From NCBI GenBank assembly GCA_018139225.1, contig JAGSNX010000002.1, positions 186,001 to 250,000 on the forward strand: a stretch of 64,000 bases of DNA, read 5' to 3'. This document shows, in pieces, positions 45,789 to 55,174 of this stretch; position 1 is the stretch's first letter, and every line of letters begins with the position of its first letter. The stretch comes from Microvirga sp. SRT01. GTDB lineage: Bacteria > Pseudomonadota > Alphaproteobacteria > Sphingomonadales > Sphingomonadaceae. The translations under genes were made by a program, and so were the position numbers. The notes under the pieces were generated by a model. The model was not told the DNA's origin. It did no database searches and worked only from the letters and a program-made list of their open reading frames with translations.

Positions 45789-48700
45789 ATGGAGATGGAA
45801 CACATCACAGCCGCGCTCGCCGCCCGGCTGACCGTCGGCGCGCTTCCGGGCGAGCTGCGTGATTTCGGCCCCGCAGAGGTGGAAACCGCTGCGCAGTTCG
45901 TCGCCGCGACCGCCGCCACGCGGCTGCCTGGACAACCGGCGATCGCGCTGGAGCCGATCGCCGCCGACGATGTCCGCCGCCGGATGCGGGTCGCGATCGT
46001 CAACGACGACATGCCCTTTCTGGTCGACTCGGTCGCCGCCGCGATTACCGCGCAGGACATCGCGATCGATCGCATCATCCACCCCGTCGTTCCCGTCACC
46101 CGCGATGCGGACGGCCGCCTGACGATGCTGGGCGAGGGCCCACGCGCCGAATCGATGATCTATCTGGAGATGGAGCGCGCCGACGCCCGCGACCGCCGCG
46201 AGCTGGTCGAGGATCTCGCTGCCGCCCTGGCCGATGTCCGTGCTGCCGTCGCCGACTGGGACGCGCTGAAGAAGGTGCTGGCGCGCGACGCCGACGCGCT
46301 GTGGTCGGGCGAGGGGGCGGCGTTGTTGCGGTGGTTCCTCGACGGCAAGTTAACGCTACTGGGGCACGAGACGTGGCGGACGGACGGCAGCGTCACGCAG
46401 GCGCTGGGCATCTTCGCCAATCCGCAGCCGCGACCGATTTTGGCCGAAGGATCGCGCAAGCTGGCGGTGGACTGGTTCGAGGCCGGCAACCAGCCGCCGT
46501 TGCTGCTGAAGTCGAACGTCGTGTCCAGCGTCCACCGCGCCGTCCCGGTCGACCTCGTGGTGATGCCGGTCATGGAGGGCGGACGCGTTGCCGGCCTGTC
46601 GATCCACGCCGGCCTGTGGACCAGTGCCGCGCTGGCGACGCCGCCGCGCGACGTGCCGATGCTGCGCGCGCGCCTGTCTGCGCTGGAGGAGAAGTTCGGC
46701 TTCGATCCGCGCGGCCATACCGGCAAGGCGCTGACGCACGCGCTGGCGGCATTGCCGCACGATCTGGTGGTCGGGTTCGACGCGGCCTCGCTGGAGGAAC
46801 TGGCGCTGACCGCGATGTCGCTGGCGGACCGGCCGCGACCCGCGCTGGTGCTGGTGAAGTCGCCGCTGGGCCGGCACATGTTCGGCTTCGTCTGGCTGCC
46901 GCGCGACGACGTGACCACCAGTCGCCGCGTCGCGATCGGGCACATGCTGGAGGAGGCGGGTAATGCGCGCCTGCTGAACTGGTCGATCGCGTTGGAGGAC
47001 GGGCAGGTCGCGCTGATCCGCTACATGCTCGATCTGCGCGGCACCGGCGGCGCACTGCCGGAGGTCGCCCCGCTGGCGCAGCGGCTGGAGCGGATGGTGC
47101 GCGGGTGGGTGCCCGACGTGGAGGCCGCGCTGGCCGATCAGGTGCCCGCCGCCCGAGCGGCGCGGCTCGCACTGCGCTGGGCCGCGGCGTTCCCGCAGAA
47201 TTACCGCAACGTGTCGTCGGCGGCGGAAGCGGCGGCGGACATCGTTCGCATGTCCGCGCTGGAGGACGAGCATGGCCGCGCCGTCCGCATCCTGCCGTCG
47301 CAGCCGGGCGAGGACCGACAGCTCAAGATCTACAAGCTGGGCGGTGCGCTGGCGCTGTCGGACGCGGTGCCGGTGCTGGAGAATTTCGGCTTCCGCGTCA
47401 TCGGCGAGTTGCCGACGCGGCTGCGCGAAGCCGGTGACGCATTCGTCCACGACTTCGTGGTCGCTGGCGGGACCGAGGGCGACAATCCGGTGCTGGAAGC
47501 GGCGATCGCCGCGGTGCTGGAGGGCAAGGCCGAGAACGACGCGTTCAACCGCCTGATCGTGGACGCAAGCCTCGCGCCCTCATCGGTCGTGCTGCTGCGC
47601 GCGTGGTTCCGCTATCTGCGGCAGGCGGGGCTGACGTACGGGCTGACCACCGTCGTCGATGCGCTACGCCGTGCGCCGGACGTGGCTCGGGCGCTGGTGG
47701 CGCGGTTCGCCGCCGCGCATGACCCGGCGGCGACCGGCAGCGTCGGCGAGGCGGAGGCGGCGATCACCGCCGGTCTCGACGCGGTATCCGCAATCGACGA
47801 CGACCGCATCCTGCGCGCGTACCGTGCGCTGATCGCCGCGTGCCTGCGCACCAACGCCTATGCGCCGGCATCTGAGGAGGCGCTGGCGTTCAAGCTGGAC
47901 AGCGCGCTGATCCCCGGACTGCCCGCACCCGTGCCGTGGCGCGAAGTGTGGGTGTATTCGCCGCGGGTCGAGGGTATCCATCTGCGCGCCGGTCCGGTCG
48001 CGCGGGGCGGCTTGCGCTGGTCCGATCGCCGCGACGATTTCCGCGTCGAGATTCTCGGCCTGATGAAGGCGCAGCGGGTGAAGAACGCCGTCATCGTGCC
48101 GACCGGCGCGAAGGGCGGTTTCTACCCCAAGCAATTGCCGTCGCCCGCGGTCGACCGCGATGCCTGGCTGGCGGAGGGGACGGAGAGCTATCGCATCTTC
48201 ATCCGTTCGCTGCTGTCGATCACCGACAACATCGTCGACGGCAAGGTCGTGCACCCGGCAAGCGTCGCGGTCCACGATGGCGAGGACCCCTATTTCGTCG
48301 TTGCCGCCGACAAGGGTACGGCGACGTTCAGCGACGTGGCCAATGCGCTGGCGCTGGAACGCGGCTTCTGGCTGGGCGATGCGTTCGCCAGCGGCGGCTC
48401 GCAGGGGTACGACCACAAGGCGATGGGCATCACCGCCAAGGGCGCGTGGGTGTCGGTCCAGCGCCACTTCGCGGAGCGTGGTACCGACGTTCAGGTCGAT
48501 CCGATCACCGTCGTCGGCTGCGGCGACATGTCGGGTGACGTGTTCGGCAACGGCATGCTGCTGTCGAAGTCGATCCGGCTGCTCGCCGCGTTCGATCACC
48601 GCCACATCTTCCTCGATCCGAACCCGGATGCGGCGGTGTCATGGGAGGAGCGGGCGCGCCTGTTCGCGCTGCCGCGGTCGTCCTGGGCGGATTACGCCGC

Positions 48701-50378
48701 GCCGATCTCCACCGGCGGCGGTATCCATCCGCGCACCGCGAAGTCGATCGCGATCACGCCGGAGGTGAAGGCGGCGCTGGGCATCACCGCCGACGCGCTG
48801 GAGCCGACCGCATTGATCTCCGCGATCCTGAAGGCGCCCGCCGACCTGCTCTGGTTCGGCGGTATCGGCACCTATGTGAAGGCGGCGGCGGAAAATAATG
48901 CGACCGTGGGCGATCCGGCGAACGATCGGCTGCGCGTCGATGCGGAGGAGCTGCGCGTCACCGCGATCGGCGAGGGCGCGAACCTCGGCGTCACGCAGGC
49001 CGCGCGCATCGCGTTCTCGAACCGTGGCGGGCGGATCAACACCGACTTCATCGACAATTCGGCGGGCGTCGACTGCTCGGACAATGAGGTCAACATCAAG
49101 ATCGCGCTGAACCGCGAGATGAACGAGGGCCGGCTGGCGGAGGCGGATCGCAATACGCTGCTTGCCAGCATGACCGACGATGTTGCGCATCTGGTGCTGG
49201 AGGATAACCGGCTCCAGACGCTGGCGCTGTCGATCGCCGAGGGTGATGGCGCGGCGGCGATTCCCAGCTATGTTCGCGTCATCGAGATATTCGAAGCCAG
49301 CGGCCATCTCGATCGCAAGGTCGAGGGGCTGGCAGGCAACGAGGACCTGCTGCGGCGCGGGCAGGAGGGCAGGGGGCTGACCCGGCCGGAACTGTCAGTG
49401 CTGCTCGCGACCGCGAAACTCGCATTGCAGGATGCGATCGAGCAGACCGATCTGGGCATGGAGCCGGCGCTGCTGCCTGACCTGCACGCGGCCTTCCCGC
49501 CGGCGATGCAGGAGCGGTTCGCCGAGGCGATCGATCAGCATCGCCTGCGTGGCGAGATCGTCGCGACCAAGCTGGCGAACCGGATCGTCAACCGTCTGGG
49601 CATCCTCTACCCGTTCGAACTGGCCGAGGAGGAAGGTGCGGCGCTCGGCGACATCGCGACGCTGTTCGTGGTGGCGGAGCGGCTGTTCGGCCTGAACGAC
49701 CTGTGGGCGGCGATCGAGACGGGGACGATGCCGGAGGCGGCGCGGATCGCGCTGTTCGACGAGGTGGCGCTGGCGACGCGGTCGCACATCGCCGACTTGC
49801 TGCGCGTTGTCGCACCGGGTGCAACGGTGGGCGAACTGCTCGACCGGTTGTCGCCGGGGATCACGCAGCTCGACGCTGGCATCGAAACGCTGCTGGAGGA
49901 GGAGGCGCGCGATCAGGCGTCGCGCATCGCCGCCGGTCTGGAAGCGGCCGGCGCCCCCGCCGACCTGTCGGCGCGGACGGTGCGCCTGTTCGCGCTGGAC
50001 GGCGCGGTCGGGCTGGCCGATCTCGGCGCGCGGCTGGGGCAGGAGGAGGCGGTGCTGACGCGCGCCTTCACGCATCTTGGGCAGGCGCTGGGTCTCGACT
50101 GGGCTCAGGCGAATGCGGCGCGGATCACTCCGTCCGATCCGTGGGAACGGCTGCTGATTGCGGGGCTGGCCCGCGATTTCCAGCAGTTGCGGCTCGACTG
50201 GCTGGCCCGCTGCGGCGGCTCCGATCCGCAGGGTTCGGTCGATGCGTGGCTGACGCGCAATGCCGCGCGGGTCGGCCAGTTCCGCGCCGTCATCGATCGC
50301 GCACGGCACGCGGCGCAGCCCAACGCGGCCATGCTGGCGCAGATCGCCGGGCAGGCGCGGGTGCTGCTGGGGAGGTAG
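45789..50378 (+). CDS. NAD-dependent glutamate dehydrogenase, large (~180 kDa) type
   Basis: Deaminates glutamate to 2-oxoglutarate for catabolism. At 1529 residues it belongs to the large GdhZ/GdhB class, which has long N- and C-terminal extensions around the catalytic core. N-terminal ACT-like regions (for example IVNDDMPFLVDSVAAAITAQ, about 65-84) precede the core at ~720-1180, with GPVARGGLRWSDRRDDFRVE, VPTGAKGGFYPKQLP (catalytic Lys region), YDHKAMGITAKGAWVSVQRH and VVGCGDMSGDVFGNGMLLSK, the NAD-binding turn. The ATG at 45789 (MEMEHITAAL) gives a normal start. Works with PutA in using proline and glutamate as carbon sources. No frame breaks seen. Confidence 0.96.
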   Translation: MEMEHITAALAARLTVGALPGELRDFGPAEVETAAQFVAATAATRLPGQPAIALEPIAADDVRRRMRVAIVNDDMPFLVDSVAAAITAQDIAIDRIIHPVVPVTRDADGRLTMLGEGPRAESMIYLEMERADARDRRELVEDLAAALADVRAAVADWDALKKVLARDADALWSGEGAALLRWFLDGKLTLLGHETWRTDGSVTQALGIFANPQPRPILAEGSRKLAVDWFEAGNQPPLLLKSNVVSSVHRAVPVDLVVMPVMEGGRVAGLSIHAGLWTSAALATPPRDVPMLRARLSALEEKFGFDPRGHTGKALTHALAALPHDLVVGFDAASLEELALTAMSLADRPRPALVLVKSPLGRHMFGFVWLPRDDVTTSRRVAIGHMLEEAGNARLLNWSIALEDGQVALIRYMLDLRGTGGALPEVAPLAQRLERMVRGWVPDVEAALADQVPAARAARLALRWAAAFPQNYRNVSSAAEAAADIVRMSALEDEHGRAVRILPSQPGEDRQLKIYKLGGALALSDAVPVLENFGFRVIGELPTRLREAGDAFVHDFVVAGGTEGDNPVLEAAIAAVLEGKAENDAFNRLIVDASLAPSSVVLLRAWFRYLRQAGLTYGLTTVVDALRRAPDVARALVARFAAAHDPAATGSVGEAEAAITAGLDAVSAIDDDRILRAYRALIAACLRTNAYAPASEEALAFKLDSALIPGLPAPVPWREVWVYSPRVEGIHLRAGPVARGGLRWSDRRDDFRVEILGLMKAQRVKNAVIVPTGAKGGFYPKQLPSPAVDRDAWLAEGTESYRIFIRSLLSITDNIVDGKVVHPASVAVHDGEDPYFVVAADKGTATFSDVANALALERGFWLGDAFASGGSQGYDHKAMGITAKGAWVSVQRHFAERGTDVQVDPITVVGCGDMSGDVFGNGMLLSKSIRLLAAFDHRHIFLDPNPDAAVSWEERARLFALPRSSWADYAAPISTGGGIHPRTAKSIAITPEVKAALGITADALEPTALISAILKAPADLLWFGGIGTYVKAAAENNATVGDPANDRLRVDAEELRVTAIGEGANLGVTQAARIAFSNRGGRINTDFIDNSAGVDCSDNEVNIKIALNREMNEGRLAEADRNTLLASMTDDVAHLVLEDNRLQTLALSIAEGDGAAAIPSYVRVIEIFEASGHLDRKVEGLAGNEDLLRRGQEGRGLTRPELSVLLATAKLALQDAIEQTDLGMEPALLPDLHAAFPPAMQERFAEAIDQHRLRGEIVATKLANRIVNRLGILYPFELAEEEGAALGDIATLFVVAERLFGLNDLWAAIETGTMPEAARIALFDEVALATRSHIADLLRVVAPGATVGELLDRLSPGITQLDAGIETLLEEEARDQASRIAAGLEAAGAPADLSARTVRLFALDGAVGLADLGARLGQEEAVLTRAFTHLGQALGLDWAQANAARITPSDPWERLLIAGLARDFQQLRLDWLARCGGSDPQGSVDAWLTRNAARVGQFRAVIDRARHAAQPNAAMLAQIAGQARVLLGR

Positions 50379-50403
50379 GGGCTCGCGTTCTCGTGCGAGG
50401 GCG

Positions 50404-50456
50404 GGGGGCCAGTGTCTGGAGCCAAGTCACTGGGTCCCCGCCCCCGCGGGGACACT
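50404..50456. repeat. Dispersed intergenic palindrome, family A (diverged copy)
   Basis: GGGCGGGG at its left and CCCCGCCCCCGCGGGGACAC at its right enclose AGTGTCTGGAGCCAAGTCACT. It resembles the 2843-2893 copy (same ACTGGG linker next to a CCCGC...GCGGG arm). It fills the gap between the convergent glutamate dehydrogenase and PepSY-like genes and partly overlaps the stop of the latter. Confidence 0.55.
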
Positions 50457-51015
50457 ACCGCGCGGGGGCCGCGATCGCCGCGCCGGTGTCGTCGGCGACC
50501 TTGACCGCGACCGAGCGCCCGCCGCCGGCGAAGGTCACCGTCCAGTCCGGGTTGCGGGCGGTGGGCCAGTCGATCGTCGCCACCCGCCCGCCCGTCACCT
50601 GCGCGCGGGCATGCGCCGCGACGATGTCGACCGGCTGCGCAGGGTTTGACATCGGCGGCAACCCGCCCGGCGCGCGGTGCAGCCAGCCGTCGACCCCGCC
50701 CGTGTCGGTCACGCCCAGCACGTGCGCGGTCGGCGGATCAAGGAACGCGGTGCGCGTCCCGGCGACGATGATCGGTCCGCTGTCGATCGGCAGGATCAGC
50801 CGCGCGACGCGACCGCCCAGCACCGCCGCGCCGGCCTCGGCATAGCGCCCAACCGGCAGGCGGGCCTCGCCCGACACGGCATAGCGCCCCGGATGCAGGA
50901 TGCGGTCGAGCAGGCCCGGCCGGATCGCGACCGCCATGATGACAGCGACCAGCACCGCGCCGACCAGCACGATCCAAAGCCTGCGATTGCCGGGTTTCCG
51001 TCGCTTCCGCGCCAT
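50455..51015 (-). CDS. Short PepSY-like membrane-anchored protein of the iron-uptake operon
   Basis: A 186-residue protein with one membrane helix (RRLWIVLVGAVLVAVIMAVA) after a basic start, then extracytoplasmic domains. RLPVGRYAEAGAAVLGGRVA, then AFLDPPTAHVLGVTDTGG and GWLH, match the first PepSY region of PiuB-like PepSY-TM proteins, and ARAQVTGGRVATIDWPTARN with SVAVKVADDTG looks like the second. The internal membrane helices that normally lie between are missing. A TTG at 51051, one base after the piuC-like stop, would add 12 residues. Third gene after the siderophore receptor and oxygenase, so probably part of iron reduction or release. Confidence 0.65.
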   Translation of the reverse strand: MARKRRKPGNRRLWIVLVGAVLVAVIMAVAIRPGLLDRILHPGRYAVSGEARLPVGRYAEAGAAVLGGRVARLILPIDSGPIIVAGTRTAFLDPPTAHVLGVTDTGGVDGWLHRAPGGLPPMSNPAQPVDIVAAHARAQVTGGRVATIDWPTARNPDWTVTFAGGGRSVAVKVADDTGAAIAAPAR

Positions 51016-51052
51016 GCGCCGCGCCGTGGCAGCACTCGGCAGTGCGGTCAAA

Positions 51053-51736
51053 TCAGGCGTCGGCCCAGCGCCGCAGCAGATTGTGGTACACGCCCGTCAA
51101 CTGCACCACGGCGGCGTCGCCCTGACCGCGGTCGCCCGCTACCGCTTGCACGGCGCGGTCCAGTTCGAACAGCGTGCGGCGTTCGCCGTCATCGCGGACC
51201 ATCGACTGCAACCAGAAGAAGCTGGCTGTCCGTACTCCGCGCGTGACCGGCGTGACGCGGTGCAGGCTGGATGCGGGGTAGAGGATCATATGGCCGGCGG
51301 GCAGCTTCACCGTCTGAGGCCCGAACTGGTCCTCGATCACCAATTCGCCGCCATCGTAACTGGCCGGACTTTCCAGGAATACGGTTGCCGACAGGTCGGA
51401 GCGGATGCGGAAATCGGTGCCGCGCTTCATGCGGATGGCATTGTCGACGTGCAGCCCGAAATCCTGCCCGCCGGCATAGCGGTTGAACAGGGGCGGGAAG
51501 ACCTTCAGCGGCAGCGCCGCCGCCACGAACAGCGGCGACCGGCCGAGCGCTTCGAGGATCATGCCGCCCGCCTCGCGCGCCGCCGGGGTATCCTCCAGCA
51601 ATTGCTGGTTGCGCTTGGCCAGCGCCGCTTGCGGCCCTGAGGTGACGTTGCCGTCGACCCACTCGCCCGCGTCGATCGTCGCCCGCACGCGCGCCACGCC
51701 GTCCGCATCGAGCACGTCGGGAATGGCGATCAGCAT
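51053..51736 (-). CDS. PiuC-type Fe(II)/2-oxoglutarate oxygenase (PKHD-type hydroxylase)
   Basis: A 227-residue oxygenase regularly encoded with TonB siderophore receptors. Iron ligands are His96 and Asp98 in GLHVDNAI and His159 in ASSLHRVTP; Arg169 in [16 protein letters not shown] would hold 2-oxoglutarate. The N-terminus [20 protein letters not shown] and the block [16 protein letters not shown] are diagnostic of the PiuC/YbiX group. Substrate unknown, presumably linked to siderophore handling. The ATG at 51736 lies 73 bp downstream of the receptor stop on the same strand. Predicted to be Fur-controlled from the boxes at 54315-54357. Confidence 0.93.
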   Translation of the reverse strand: MLIAIPDVLDADGVARVRATIDAGEWVDGNVTSGPQAALAKRNQQLLEDTPAAREAGGMILEALGRSPLFVAAALPLKVFPPLFNRYAGGQDFGLHVDNAIRMKRGTDFRIRSDLSATVFLESPASYDGGELVIEDQFGPQTVKLPAGHMILYPASSLHRVTPVTRGVRTASFFWLQSMVRDDGERRTLFELDRAVQAVAGDRGQGDAAVVQLTGVYHNLLRRWADA

Positions 51737-51770
51737 GCGGGTCCTTCCATCTCGCCTCCGGGGCGCGGGT

Positions 51771-51800
51771 CTCCTCCCCGGCCGGGGGGCCGGGGAGGAG
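51771..51800. repeat. Intergenic palindrome, family B (long copy)
   Basis: CTCCTCCCCGGCC (51771-51783) and GGCCGGGGAGGAG (51788-51800) are perfect inverted arms with a GGGG loop, between the siderophore receptor stop and the oxygenase start. Shares its TCCTCCCCG/CGGGGAGGA core with 37020-37040. It could partly terminate the receptor transcript. Confidence 0.7.
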
Positions 51801-51809
51801 CTAGCAAGC

Positions 51810-54281
51810 TCAGAAGCTGTAGAACAGGCTCAACACCGCCGAGCGTCGGTCGCCCGGTGTCGCCCAGCCGTTGTTGCGGATGCCGGTGAAGTACTTCTCG
51901 TCGGTGAAGTTCTGCACGTTCAACTGCGCGGTCAGGCCGTTGGCGAAGCTGTACGCCATGTAGGCGCGGTGGGTCAGATAATCGTCCGACCGGAACTGCG
52001 TCGGCGCGGCCAGCGAGACGGCGTTCAGTGCAAAGCTGCCCTGGTAGGTCAGGCCGTACCCGACCTCCAGCCCGAACGGCAGCTTGTACGTCGTGAACAG
52101 GCTGCCCGAATGCTTGGGCGTCTGCACGAACGCGGTGCCGCGCTGCGGGTCGGGGAGCGCGCCCGAATTCGCGCACGGGTTGTTGGTGGCGGTGCCGTTG
52201 CCGGGGTTGGCGATGCAGGCGTCCGACACCGATTGCAGGACCTCGCCGTCGAGATAGGTGTAGTTGGCGAAAATCGTCCAGTTTTTCGTGATCGTGCCCG
52301 ACGCGCCGACCGCGATGCCGTCGACCCGCGCGCGGCCGTCCAGCACCTGCGTCGCCGCCGGCAGTGCCGGATCGTTGGAGGCGACGCGGAAATTGGTGCG
52401 CTCGTTGCGGAATGCCGCCGCGGTCAGTTCCAGACGGCGGTTGAACAGCCCCGCCTTGATGCCCGCCTCGTAATTCTTGGCGGTTTCGGGGGCCACTTCG
52501 CAGGGCAGGGCGGTGCCGGTCGCGGAGGCGGTCGGCGTCCCGCAGCCCAGTCGCACCGTCGCCGAGGACGGCGTCTTGGAATTGCCGTAACCGCCATAGA
52601 TGCTGACGTTCTGCACCGGGTGGAACACCGCGCCGATGCGATAGGAGAACAGCCGTTCGTGGCTGGTCTGCGGCAACTGCGCCGCCGCGCTCAGCTGCGT
52701 CGATCCCGGCGGCACCACGGTCAGCGGCAGGCCGCGGAAGGTGGCGTCCTGCACTTCCCACCGAACGCCGCCGTTCAGTTCGAAGTACCGGCCGAGTTCC
52801 AGCGTATCGAAGGCGTACACCGCCAGATTGCGCGTCTCCGACTTGGACTGGCCGGTGATGGTGAGGTTCACCGGACCGGTATAGTTGGTGTTGGGGTTGC
52901 TGATGCTGATCTGCGGCTGCACGACGGCCTGACCCAGCGCGCTGCGCGGCAGCGACGCGTTGGTGATCGTGTAATCCTCGATCGTGCCCGACATGCCGAT
53001 ATTGGCGACGTTGCGGATGCCCCCCTTCGTGCCCGTCTCCAGCCGGATATCGGTCTGGTTGTAGAGCAGCTGGTTCTCCTGATCGCGGACCAGTCCGCGT
53101 GGGCCGTTCGGCTGGAAGAAGCCGGGCTGCACCGTGACCGACAGCGGATTGGCCGCGGTGCGGAATACGCCGGCGGCATCGACCACGTTGGTCAGGGAGG
53201 CGGTGCAGGCGCCGCCGGTCGGCGTGCGCGATGTCGCGGCGAGGCAGAAGGTGCCTTGCGGTGCGCTCGTCACGCTATACTGCGCCACCCGTTGCCAGCG
53301 GGTCAGGTTGCGGACCGACAACTGGTCGTTGATCCGGTGACGGAACGTCGCGGTGAAGCGATCGACATTGGTGTCCTGGCGATCGAGGTTGCGGATGCCG
53401 AAATAATCGCTGCGGTCGACGCCGGGCAGTTCGCCGTCATACAGCGCGTTCTTGTAATAGGGGACGCCGTAGACCGGCGTGTTGCGGTCCTCCTGATGGA
53501 CATAGGCGAGCGTCAGACTGGTCGGCGTGTCGATGCCGATCGTCACCGACGGCGCGATGCCCCAGCGCTTGTACCGCTCGACGTCGCGGCCGGGCACGTC
53601 GTTGCGGTGGTAGGCGCCGTTCAGCCGCACCGCGATAGTGTCGGTCACGCCCTTGTTCGCGTCGACCGCGCCGCGCCAGTAATCGTCGGTGCCGACGCCG
53701 CCCTGGATGATCGTCAGATCCTCCGCCCGCGGCTCCTTCGTGACGAGGTTGATCGTCCCGCCGACGCTGCCCGCGCCGTTGAAGACGGAGTTTGCGCCGT
53801 TGTAGACCTCGATCTGTTGCAGGTTGAACGGGTCGGTGCGGCTGTACTGCGCGCTGTCGCGGACGCCGTCGACGGTGATGTCGTTGTTCGCCGAATAGCC
53901 GCGCAGGTTGATGCTGTCGCCATATCCGCCGCCGCCTTCGCCCGCCCCGAAGGTGATGCCGGGAATGGTCTGGAGCGCGTCGCGCAGCGTCTGGAGGTTC
54001 TGCTTGCGCAGCGTCTGGTCGGAGATGACCGTGATCGTCTGCGGTGTATCGATGATCGCGGAGGTCGCCTTCGGGCTTTCCACCTCTGCGGGTGCGGCCT
54101 CGACCTTGCCGTTGACGATGATGTCGTCGCGCTCGGCGCGCGCCTTGCCGTCCTGGTCGGTCGTGCCGGTGGCCGGAGTGGCGGTCGTCGCCTTCGCGAC
54201 ATCGTCGGCCGCAAGCGCCGGTGCGGAAGCGATGAAGCCGACGCACGACAGAGCAAGGAACGACACGGACGTTTTGGACAC
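51810..54281 (-). CDS. TonB-dependent siderophore receptor (Fiu/PiuA-like)
   Basis: An 823-residue outer-membrane receptor for a ferric siderophore, probably catecholate. Signal peptide [20 protein letters not shown] (cleavage near ALA-AD), plug domain (about 60-190) with [40 protein letters not shown] and [20 protein letters not shown], then a barrel ending in AVLSLFYSF with the terminal Phe. The [20 protein letters not shown] block fits the Fiu/PiuA group. It heads an operon with the PiuC-type oxygenase and the PepSY-like gene. Two Fur-like boxes lie 34-76 bases upstream, so iron repression is likely. Confidence 0.95.
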   Translation of the reverse strand: MSKTSVSFLALSCVGFIASAPALAADDVAKATTATPATGTTDQDGKARAERDDIIVNGKVEAAPAEVESPKATSAIIDTPQTITVISDQTLRKQNLQTLRDALQTIPGITFGAGEGGGGYGDSINLRGYSANNDITVDGVRDSAQYSRTDPFNLQQIEVYNGANSVFNGAGSVGGTINLVTKEPRAEDLTIIQGGVGTDDYWRGAVDANKGVTDTIAVRLNGAYHRNDVPGRDVERYKRWGIAPSVTIGIDTPTSLTLAYVHQEDRNTPVYGVPYYKNALYDGELPGVDRSDYFGIRNLDRQDTNVDRFTATFRHRINDQLSVRNLTRWQRVAQYSVTSAPQGTFCLAATSRTPTGGACTASLTNVVDAAGVFRTAANPLSVTVQPGFFQPNGPRGLVRDQENQLLYNQTDIRLETGTKGGIRNVANIGMSGTIEDYTITNASLPRSALGQAVVQPQISISNPNTNYTGPVNLTITGQSKSETRNLAVYAFDTLELGRYFELNGGVRWEVQDATFRGLPLTVVPPGSTQLSAAAQLPQTSHERLFSYRIGAVFHPVQNVSIYGGYGNSKTPSSATVRLGCGTPTASATGTALPCEVAPETAKNYEAGIKAGLFNRRLELTAAAFRNERTNFRVASNDPALPAATQVLDGRARVDGIAVGASGTITKNWTIFANYTYLDGEVLQSVSDACIANPGNGTATNNPCANSGALPDPQRGTAFVQTPKHSGSLFTTYKLPFGLEVGYGLTYQGSFALNAVSLAAPTQFRSDDYLTHRAYMAYSFANGLTAQLNVQNFTDEKYFTGIRNNGWATPGDRRSAVLSLFYSF

Positions 54282-54314
54282 TGGAGACCCCCTTTTTCGT
54301 TGAGGCTCCGCTAT

Positions 54315-54357
54315 TGAGAGTCGTTCGCACTGTCAACGCTATTGCGACTGATTTTCA
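54315..54357. promoter_or_regulatory. Two Fur-box-like sites upstream of the siderophore receptor
   Basis: TGAGAGTCGTTCGCA (54315-54329) and TGCGACTGATTTTCA (54343-54357) each fit a 7-1-7 Fur-type pattern (TGMGA....TTNNCA) and are 28 bases apart. They precede the receptor ATG at 54281 and overlap the 3' end of the broken acetyltransferase gene. Confidence 0.6.
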
Positions 54358-54805
54358 GCTTTCGAAACATGGAGCATCGCCATTTCGCACCGGGCGTACC
54401 GCCGATCGAACCGCTCCATAATGCCGGCTCGGTGGACGAAGCCCAGCCCTTCGCAGAGGTGGATCGCGGCGGTGCAGGCGCGATTGGCCAGCAGGTAGAG
54501 GGGGTTGGCGGCAAGTTGGCGGACACGGATGATGGCGGCGTTCAACAGGAACCCACCCTTCTGGCGGCCGCGTGCCGCTTCGGTCACGCCCATCTTGGTC
54601 TGCTCGAACTGTCGGTCGCCGGTTTTCGAACGCGCGTATGTTTCGATGCTGCCAAGCCGCGGATGCTCGACGAACAAGATCACTTCGCCGCGGCCGACGA
54701 TCCGTTCATGCGGGTTTCCAGCACGTCGCGGTCGGTCGGCTCCAGCCGGAACATCCCGGGGATCCACGCTGCGTTGATATCGTGGAAACGGCGCGCGAGA
54801 TACAG
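54339..54805 (-). pseudogene. Broken GNAT-family acetyltransferase gene
   Basis: Pieces of a GNAT acetyltransferase lie in two minus-strand frames. The upstream part reads LYLARRFHDINAAWIPGMFR followed by LEPTDRDVLE, then stops soon after; the downstream part, in a different frame, reads ILFVEHPRLGSIETYARSKT onward through TKMGVTEAARGRQKGGFLLN and LYLLANRACTAAIHLCEGLG, the acetyl-CoA-binding core. The shift falls near 54700. The first codons are also missing, replaced by the truncated RHH gene. The downstream frame (to 54767) is long but lacks the N-terminal strand, so activity is doubtful. Confidence 0.72.
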
Positions 54806-55035
54806 ACGGCGTCGATCGCCGCGACCAGCGCCGACAGCGGCAATGCGCGCCGTGGCGCTGTCGGGTCCAGCGCGGTCCAGAAGCCCGGTTCCAGACTGAT
54901 CGAGGTCTGAGGCCCGGCGATCGTCACCAAACGGTTCACGGGACCAACGGCAACGCCAGCGCGCGGAGCGACAAAGATGCGGATGCGGACACCGGACTGA
55001 CCGGGGCCCAACAGCGATGACGAAGCCGAAGACAT
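54706..55035 (-). pseudogene. Truncated copy of ribbon-helix-helix protein gene, fused to unrelated sequence
   Basis: A frame of 109 codons whose middle reads VTIAGPQTSISLEPGFWTAL and ALPLSALVAAIDAV, nearly the same as the intact RHH gene at 56613-56873. DNA similarity covers ~54803-54945 against ~56692-56832. The N-terminal ~40 residues differ, and homology ends right after AIDAV; the helix and tail of the intact copy are replaced by out-of-frame acetyltransferase sequence. It probably arose by duplication and deletion. It may still be translated, but the second RHH helix region is incomplete. Confidence 0.65.
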
Positions 55036-55174
55036 GCTCTGGATCGGTAGATGCGGGAAGCTATCGGCCGGAAAACGGGTTCGGTAACAAGGGGGTCCCA
55101 GGTGCGAAGAACATGACGACACGGGCGGGGCGGTTTGGAGCGAAGGATGCTGTTGCGTCGGGCTTCGGCGCCGA

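Noticed and set aside
54339..54767. 142-codon acetyltransferase frame as an intact gene
   Set aside because: The N-terminal part of the GNAT fold lies in another frame, so the gene is interrupted.
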